Below, in pieces: positions 14,678 to 20,202 of a DNA stretch of 22,986 nt. Location: the NCBI RefSeq assembly GCF_051846935.1, contig NZ_JBPYCS010000034.1:1-22986 (forward strand), written 5' to 3'. How positions within the stretch are numbered: position 1 is the stretch's first letter; each line of letters starts with the position of its first letter. The notes beneath the pieces are model-generated. The model was not told the origin of the DNA. It was given only the letters and a program-made list of their open reading frames with translations, and did no database searches. Source of the stretch: JBPYCR01 sp051846935 (GTDB lineage Bacteria > Bacillota > Bacilli > Bacillales > Amphibacillaceae). The position numbers and the translations under genes are program-made.

Positions 14678-16042
14678 TTGATTAAAAAAATATTAATTGC
14701 CAATCGGGGTGCAATAGCTAGTCGAATTATTCGCACGTGTAAACGATTAAATATAAAAACGGTAGCAGTATATTCAGAAGCAGATAAGCATACACCATAT
14801 GTGGCTATGGCAGATGAATGCTTTCTGTTGGGCGGGCCACGCGTACATGAAAGTTATTTAAACATCGAAAAAATTATTGACATTGCTCAAACTGCACATG
14901 TTGATGCAATACATCCTGGTTATGGCTTTTTAAGTGAAAATGCAGATTTTGCGCGGAAATGCGAGTCAGAAGGTATCCTTTTTATCGGTCCTAACAGTGA
15001 TGTAATTGAAAAAATGGGAGATAAGGTAGCGGCAAGAAAGACAATGAGCAACGCAGGAATCCCAATAATACCTGGGACAAAGCAAGCTGTTGAAACTTCA
15101 GAAGAAGCAATTGCTGCTGCACAAACGATTGGCTATCCAGTAATGCTTAAGGCTGCTGCTGGAGGCGGCGGCATTGGCATGCAGGTTGTCGATTCAGATG
15201 AAGCGTTAAAAAAAGCGTTTAATAGTAATTCAGAACGAGCGAAAAACTTCTTCGGCAATGGTGCAATGTTTATCGAAAAGAAAATAACGAATGCACACCA
15301 TGTTGAGGTACAATTACTAGCTGACAAATATGGAAATACGATTCATTTGTTTGAACGGGAATGCTCCATTCAAAGACGAAATCAAAAGGTGATTGAGGAA
15401 GCCCCTTCGCCTTTCATCCAAGATAGTACAAGAAAGAAAATGGGAAATGTTGCGGTTAAAGCGGCTAAAGCTATTAATTATACAAATGCTGGTACTATTG
15501 AATTTTTAGTAGATGAAAAAGAGAATTTCTACTTCTTAGAAATGAATACGAGAATACAAGTAGAGCATGGAGTAACGGAAGAAATTACTCATATTGATAT
15601 CGTCGAAGAACAAATAAATATTGCGAATGGAAAGAAGCTATCTTTTAGTCAATCTGATATTACAATACACGGGCACGCAATTGAAGCGAGAATTTATGCA
15701 GAAGATCCAGTCACTTTCTTTCCTTCCCCAGGTGAGATTACTGCATTCCATCTACCAGAGGCCGAGCATATTCGGCATGAAGTAACTGTAGCCAATCGTA
15801 TGACCGTTACACCATTTTACGATCCAATGATAGGAAAGCTTATAGTAACAAGTGAAACACGGCAAGAAGCAATAACGAACATGCTTCACGCACTCGATAA
15901 CTATGTAATAAAAGGAATAAAAACAAACATTCCAATGGTTAAAAATATAATCGAACAAGAAAAGTTTCAATCTGGAATTACACCTACATCATTTGTTGAG
16001 GAATATTATATTCCAAAAACCAAGAAATTAAAGGAGGAATAA
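14678..16042 (+). CDS. yngH: Biotin carboxylase subunit of an acyl-CoA carboxylase (YngH-like)
   Basis: This ATP-grasp enzyme carboxylates biotin on the carrier protein with bicarbonate and ATP. The 454-residue product starts at TTG after AAGGAGGG, with the N-terminal IKKILIANRGAIASRIIRT domain, HPGYGFLSENADFA, and the glycine-rich ATP lid AAAGGGGIGMQVV. The active-site strand is FYFLEMNTRIQVEHGVTEE: Glu288, Asn290, Arg292, Gln294 and Glu296 are all kept in E. coli AccC numbering. Residue 298 is Gly where biotin carboxylases almost always have Pro (VEHPVTE), which is odd. The following ITHID also departs from the common ITGxD. Together with the next small gene and the distal carboxyltransferase it should make a methylcrotonyl-CoA-type carboxylase; an acetyl/propionyl-CoA role is the alternative. 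Confidence 0.92.
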   Translation: MIKKILIANRGAIASRIIRTCKRLNIKTVAVYSEADKHTPYVAMADECFLLGGPRVHESYLNIEKIIDIAQTAHVDAIHPGYGFLSENADFARKCESEGILFIGPNSDVIEKMGDKVAARKTMSNAGIPIIPGTKQAVETSEEAIAAAQTIGYPVMLKAAAGGGGIGMQVVDSDEALKKAFNSNSERAKNFFGNGAMFIEKKITNAHHVEVQLLADKYGNTIHLFERECSIQRRNQKVIEEAPSPFIQDSTRKKMGNVAVKAAKAINYTNAGTIEFLVDEKENFYFLEMNTRIQVEHGVTEEITHIDIVEEQINIANGKKLSFSQSDITIHGHAIEARIYAEDPVTFFPSPGEITAFHLPEAEHIRHEVTVANRMTVTPFYDPMIGKLIVTSETRQEAITNMLHALDNYVIKGIKTNIPMVKNIIEQEKFQSGITPTSFVEEYYIPKTKKLKEE

Positions 16043-16044
16043 TT

Positions 16045-16257
16045 ATGCAAGAAATTAAAGCAAGTATGGCAGGAAGCGTATGGAAAATCGTTGTTTCTGA
16101 AGGGGATCAAGTCAATGCCGGCGACGAGATTGTCATTTTAGAGTCAATGAAAATGGAAATTCCTATTTCAGCAGAAACAGGAGGGACGGTAAAGTCTATC
16201 TCCGTTTCAGAAGGAGATTTTGTCAACGAAGCAGACTTAATTGCTACTATTGAGTAA
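16045..16257 (+). CDS. yngHB: Biotin carrier protein (YngHB-like)
   Basis: A 70-residue stand-alone biotin/lipoyl attachment domain. The modified residue is Lys36 in ESMKMEIP, the classical biotinylation motif; Gly and Val positions of the barrel (EGDQVNAGDEIVILES, EGDFVNEADLI) are in place. It lacks the Pro-Ala linker and N-terminal part of AccB, which fits the small BLAP/YngHB class rather than the fatty-acid synthesis carrier. The ATG lies two nt after the yngH stop and its AAGGAGG site is inside the end of yngH, so the two are coupled. It would carry carboxybiotin between YngH and the YngE-like carboxyltransferase. Confidence 0.95.
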   Translation: MQEIKASMAGSVWKIVVSEGDQVNAGDEIVILESMKMEIPISAETGGTVKSISVSEGDFVNEADLIATIE

Positions 16258-16283
16258 TTCTCTTTAGATTGAGGGGGATATAC

Positions 16284-17066
16284 GTGTCCGAACGAGTAAC
16301 GGTACAATGGTTAAATGATCATTTGGTCGTTTTAAAAATAAATAGGCCCGACGCAGCAAACGCATTATCAATGGATGTTCTTACGCAAATAAATATCTTT
16401 ATTAAAGAATTTAAAGCCAATACTAATATTCGGTGTCTAATTATTACAGGTGCTGGTAATAAAGCATTTTGTGCAGGTGCAGATTTAAAAGAGCGGAAAG
16501 GTATGACAGAGGAACAAGTCATAGATACCGTACGATATATCGGGGAAACAATAACAAATATTGAGTCATTACAGTTCCCGGTTATTGCCGCTATAAATGG
16601 TGTAGCATTAGGCGGAGGTCTGGAGCTGGCATTAGCATGTGACATCCGCTTCGCTTCCGAACATGCCAAAATGGGGCTTACTGAAACATCACTAGCAATT
16701 ATTCCCGGTGCAGGAGGCACACAACGCCTTCCTCGATTAATAGGAATTGGACAAGCAAAACGGTTAATTTATACTGCTGAAAGAATCGACGCGGATGAAG
16801 CACTACGAATCGGGCTCGTAGAACATATTGTAAGCAGCGACCAATTGATGGACAATGCTATTACTATGGCCAATAAAATAACAAAAAATGGTCCGATCGC
16901 TTTAAAACAAGCAAAAATTGCGATTAATATGGGAGTACAAGCAGATATTCATACTGGGCTTTCAATCGAGCATTTATGTTATAAAGAAACATTACATACA
17001 ACGGATCGCTTGGAAGGACTGGCCGCTTTTAAGGAAAAGCGAAATCCAATATATAAAGGTAAATGA
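16284..17066 (+). CDS. yngF: Enoyl-CoA hydratase/isomerase family (YngF-like; likely methylglutaconyl-CoA hydratase)
   Basis: A crotonase-fold enzyme. From GTG 16284 it has 260 residues; the start is placed there because GAGGGGG (16271-16277) lies six nt upstream, and the in-frame TTG at 16269 would overlap that site. Family motifs are GAGNKAFCAGADLKE (oxyanion hole), GVALGGGLELALACDIRFA with catalytic Glu114, and GLTETSLAIIPGAGGTQRL with catalytic Glu134, so both hydratase glutamates are present. In this cluster hydration of 3-methylglutaconyl-CoA to HMG-CoA is the likely reaction; general enoyl-CoA hydration cannot be excluded. In B. subtilis yngG (HMG-CoA lyase) precedes this gene; here only 26 nt separate it from the carrier gene. 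Confidence 0.92.
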   Translation: MSERVTVQWLNDHLVVLKINRPDAANALSMDVLTQINIFIKEFKANTNIRCLIITGAGNKAFCAGADLKERKGMTEEQVIDTVRYIGETITNIESLQFPVIAAINGVALGGGLELALACDIRFASEHAKMGLTETSLAIIPGAGGTQRLPRLIGIGQAKRLIYTAERIDADEALRIGLVEHIVSSDQLMDNAITMANKITKNGPIALKQAKIAINMGVQADIHTGLSIEHLCYKETLHTTDRLEGLAAFKEKRNPIYKGK

Positions 17067-17081
17067 TGCAGGAGGGCATGT

Positions 17082-18611
17082 ATGTCTTATATTGAAGATT
17101 TGCAAAACAAAATTAAAAAAATCGAACAAGGTGGGAATGAAAAATACCATCAAAAGAATAAAGAAAAAGGGAAACTATTCGTACGGGAACGGTTACGGTT
17201 GTTATTTGATGACAATATTAATATAGAAGATGCATTTTTTGCAAACTGTCTGGATGATACATTACCATCTGATGGGGTTGTAACTGGAATAGGACAAATA
17301 AATGGACAATCGGTTTGTGTAATGGCAAATGATTCTACCGTGAAAGCTGGATCGTGGGGAAAACGAACCGTAGAAAAAATGATTCGTATACAAGAAACCG
17401 CAGAAAAGTTAGAGATACCTATGTTATATCTAATTGACTCAGCTGGTGCTCGAATTACCGATCAAATCGAGATGTTTCCAGGACGACGTGGCGCAGGACG
17501 TATTTTTCATAATCAAATTAAATTATCCGGCCGAGTTCCACAAATATGTTTACTGTTTGGCCCGTCTGCAGCAGGAGGCGCGTATATTCCTGCATTCTGT
17601 GATATCGTTGTTATGGTTGACGGTAACGCCTCGATGTATTTAGGCTCTCCTCGAATGGCTGAAATGGTTATAGGCGAAAAAGTTAGCCTTGAAGAAATGG
17701 GCGGTGCAAAGATGCATTGTTCTGTATCTGGGTGTGGCGATGTATTAGTGCAAACAGAACAAGAAGCCATTCAATTTGCAAGACGCTATTTACAATACTT
17801 TCCTGCTAACTTCAGAGAAAAACCTGCCCATATTGAGGCTAAAACAACTAAGAAGCTCGAAGCTTCCATTGAAGAAATTATACCAAAAAACCAAAATACT
17901 CCATTTAACATGTACGACTTAATTGACCGATTAATTGATGAAGACAGTTTTTGCGAAATCAAAAAGAAATTTGCACCCGAAATAATTACAGGCCTAGCTC
18001 GAATGAATGGAAAAGCTATTGGAATCATTGCCAACCAGCCGAAAGTAAAAGGCGGCGTTTTATTTCCTGATTCTGCAGATAAAGCTGCTAAATTCATTCA
18101 ACTATGTGATGCATTCAATATTTCTTTATTGTTTCTTATGGATATTCCAGGTTTTATGATTGGAACACGTGTAGAACAAGCTGGCATTATTCGCCACGGT
18201 GCAAAAATGCTTGCGATGATGAGTGAAGCAACTGTTCCAAAAATTTCCGTAGTCGTTCGAAAAGCATACGGTGCTGGCTTATATGCAATGGCCGGACCGG
18301 CATTTGATCCGGATTGTTGTATTGCGTTACCAACTGCACAAATTGCCGTAATGGGGCCAGAAGCAGCTGTAAATGCTGTATATGCAAATAAAATAGCCGA
18401 GTTAAGTGACGATGAAAAGCGCGCATTTATTAAACAAAAGCAAGATGAATACAAGGCAGATATTGACATTTATCGATTAGCATCCGAAATGGTTATCGAT
18501 ACGGTTATCGAGCCAAATAAGTTGCGCGAAGAATTAACTGCACGATTTAACGTGTATGAATCAAAACAAGTAGTATTTACTGAAAGAAAACATGGCGTTT
18601 ACCCAGTATAA
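17082..18611 (+). CDS. yngE: Acyl-CoA carboxylase carboxyltransferase subunit (YngE-like)
   Basis: The carboxyltransferase moves CO2 from carboxybiotin to the acyl-CoA. The 509-residue product has both crotonase-like halves in one chain, as in the beta subunits of propionyl- and methylcrotonyl-CoA carboxylase. The N-half shows DSAGARITDQIEMFPGRRGAG and the oxyanion turn GPSAAGGAYIP (160-170). The C-half shows MDIPGFMIGTRVEQAGIIRHGAKM and RKAYGAGLYAMAGPAFDPD. The ATG follows AGGAGGG, 15 nt after yngF. The neighbours point to 3-methylcrotonyl-CoA as substrate; the sequence alone does not settle it. It is the last gene of the cluster and is followed by a large inverted-repeat element. Confidence 0.93.
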   Translation: MSYIEDLQNKIKKIEQGGNEKYHQKNKEKGKLFVRERLRLLFDDNINIEDAFFANCLDDTLPSDGVVTGIGQINGQSVCVMANDSTVKAGSWGKRTVEKMIRIQETAEKLEIPMLYLIDSAGARITDQIEMFPGRRGAGRIFHNQIKLSGRVPQICLLFGPSAAGGAYIPAFCDIVVMVDGNASMYLGSPRMAEMVIGEKVSLEEMGGAKMHCSVSGCGDVLVQTEQEAIQFARRYLQYFPANFREKPAHIEAKTTKKLEASIEEIIPKNQNTPFNMYDLIDRLIDEDSFCEIKKKFAPEIITGLARMNGKAIGIIANQPKVKGGVLFPDSADKAAKFIQLCDAFNISLLFLMDIPGFMIGTRVEQAGIIRHGAKMLAMMSEATVPKISVVVRKAYGAGLYAMAGPAFDPDCCIALPTAQIAVMGPEAAVNAVYANKIAELSDDEKRAFIKQKQDEYKADIDIYRLASEMVIDTVIEPNKLREELTARFNVYESKQVVFTERKHGVYPV

Positions 18612-18613
18612 AT

Positions 18614-18964
18614 GAGGCTGAGACATAACGAAGTTGCTAAGTTAAATTCCGAATAATGAACGAGATTAGCTTTGGAAATATAGACTCTTTGAAAAAGTGG
18701 ATCGCTTTTCTGTGTGCGATGTATCGTTCCTGAAGCGTTCCTTGTCCTGCAAGAGAAAAAGCATTGGTGAGATCTCGGTAAAAGCGTTAGCTTTGAAGAG
18801 ACTTACTAGTCGTCTGTGGTAATGAAGATACTGTGCATACAATGCATGAGCGGATGTCCTTCTTTTGCTGTGCGGGAAGAGTCTTTATATTTCCAGAGAG
18901 GGGCTCATTCTTTACATCTAATTGCTCGGTGTTTAACTAGATGAAATACTTCTGTCTCAGCCTT
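18614..18964. repeat. Long imperfect inverted-repeat element
   Basis: About 350 bp with facing arms of roughly 75-85 nt. Outer pair: AGGCTGAGACA (18615-18625) with TGTCTCAGCCT (18953-18963), perfect. Next: CTAAGTTAAATTCCGA (18637-18652) with TCGGTGTTTAACTAG (18926-18940). Then GAACGAG (18658-18664) with CTCATTC (18904-18910). Then GGAAATATAGACTCTT (18674-18689) with AAGAGTCTTTATATTTCC (18877-18894), one 2-nt bulge. The middle is unpaired and without a gene. The right arm runs into TTTTTT, so the structure could also end yngE transcription. It resembles a non-autonomous mobile repeat (MITE-like); the GAGGCTGAGACATAAC end is a word I associate with repeats in Bacillaceae. Confidence 0.65.
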
Positions 18965-19153
18965 TTTTCGTTCTATTTTGAATATATGATTCGGTAAAAC
19001 AAATTACAGCTAAGTACATATAGTACTATAAGAGTAAGATTCATTAGTTGACAATATTTTTATTATGTAAACTAGATGAAATCCAATTATTTTAAATTTT
19101 TGCAGATAAATGGTACGCTTAATTTGAATGGAATTGAAAGAGAGGATTTAAGT
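18965..19153 (+). promoter_or_regulatory. Leader region of the flavin reductase gene
   Basis: A perfect TTGACA (19048-19053) lies about 100 nt before the gene, but no good -10 is found at 16-18 bp (CTAGAT at 18 bp is the best). A 13-nt word, AACTAGATGAAAT, occurs at 18935-18947 in the right repeat arm and again at 19070-19082 here. Confidence 0.3.
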
Positions 19154-19624
19154 ATGAATAATCGACTTTTTCGTGATGCAATGGGGAAATTTGCAACAGG
19201 GATTACAATTGTTACGATGGACGATAAGGGCGAAGCTATTGGAATGACAGTCAATGCCTTCATGTCTGTTTCGTTAGACCCGAAGCTAATCGCCGTTTCA
19301 ATAGATCATAAAGCAAGTATGTACAATAAATTGCAGGAAACAAAGAAATTCGGTGTAAGTATTTTAACAGAACACCAGAAAGATATTTCAATGATTTTTG
19401 CAAAACAAATCGAAAAGGATAAAGAGATTGCATACAATCAATTAAATCAAATACCTGTAATTAAGGATGCAATGGTAAATTTAGCGTGCAAAGTGACAAA
19501 TTGCATAGAAGCTGGTGATCATATGATCTTTATTGCAGAAGTTACGGATCTAATAATGAATGAAAATAAACAAATGCCAGTCTTATACTTTAATGGCCAG
19601 TACAATTACTTGCAATCTAATTAA
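19154..19624 (+). CDS. Flavin reductase-like FMN-binding protein
   Basis: The 156-residue product belongs to the flavin reductase (HpaC/RutF-type, split-barrel FMN-binding) family, which reduces FMN or FAD with NAD(P)H, often for a partner monooxygenase. Signature segments are FRDAMGKFATGITIVTM at the start, GMTVNAFMSVSLDPKLIAVSI (30-50), FGVSIL (66-71) and AGDHMIFIAEV (120-130). I start at ATG 19154 behind GAGAGGA; the in-frame ATG at 19076 would add 26 residues absent from the family and has no ribosome binding site. No partner monooxygenase is in the window, so the physiological partner is unknown. It appears to be a single-gene unit between a repeat element and a gene-poor stretch. Confidence 0.88.
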   Translation: MNNRLFRDAMGKFATGITIVTMDDKGEAIGMTVNAFMSVSLDPKLIAVSIDHKASMYNKLQETKKFGVSILTEHQKDISMIFAKQIEKDKEIAYNQLNQIPVIKDAMVNLACKVTNCIEAGDHMIFIAEVTDLIMNENKQMPVLYFNGQYNYLQSN

Positions 19625-19986
19625 TAACCACAATTTATTTTACAATTAATTATAAAAGCGTTTATTTTCAATAAGTGGATGAATGACCGTAGTAAACATT
19701 CGATTTTTTAACAGTACATTTCCCCCATAAATTTGCAATACAACCCGTAAGCTTGAAAATTCGCGATATATGTTATGTTGAGCAGTTGTTGAAACATACT
19801 GGGCTCCAATCATCAAATGAGTATGGTTGGAGCCTTATTTAGTTTAAGCAATGTTATATTGCCAATCATTCAATCCAATGTAGTTTATAAGTATGAGTAA
19901 AATGTTTGTGGGGGAACAAATGCACGAATCTAACTAGATAATATGTGATCAATTTTACTTCGAACGATATACACATGAATAACACC
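19625..19986 (+). other. Gene-poor stretch with one hairpin
   Basis: No supported gene. At 19802-19834 GGCTCCAATCAT pairs with ATGGTTGGAGCC (12 bp, one G-T), 9-nt loop, then TTATTTA. It is a fair terminator-like hairpin, but it lies about 180 nt after the flavin reductase stop, so it could be a late terminator or part of an unrecognised RNA or repeat. Confidence 0.4.
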
Positions 19987-20045
19987 GTTGATTTTCACTG
20001 CCCACGGAAAGCGTAGTGCATATCTACTGCGGTCGGTAGGAAGCA
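19987..20045 (-). repeat. Fragment of the palindromic repeat family
   Basis: Read on the minus strand, 20018-19999 matches 17 of 20 bases of 3274-3293 in the first element (core CGCTTTCCG..GGCA). The flanking GTTGATTTTCACTGC also fits the ends of that repeat family as I know it. No second arm is evident, so this looks like a partial copy. Confidence 0.5.
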
Positions 20046-20135
20046 ATACTAAAATTAACGAATACAAAGAGAGGTTTTTTAACTTCTTAAAATAACACCC
20101 ACAAATACTTGACTCAATCAGTTTATAAGATGCGG

Positions 20136-20164
20136 TAGAAAACAGCTCAAATATTTCGTATAAT
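20136..20164 (+). promoter_or_regulatory. Likely promoter of the dynamin-like gene
   Basis: TAGAAA (20136-20141), a 17-bp spacer and a perfect TATAAT (20159-20164) lie about 40 nt before the start codon. The -35 is weak (4 of 6). Confidence 0.5.
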
Positions 20165-20202
20165 GTAGATTAGAATTGTTATGTAGAAAGGAATTGTATA
20201 CC

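Noticed and set aside
19651..19664. Second cre-like word TAAAAGCGTTTATT
   Set aside because: It has three mismatches to the consensus and lies downstream of a gene with no following promoter nearby.
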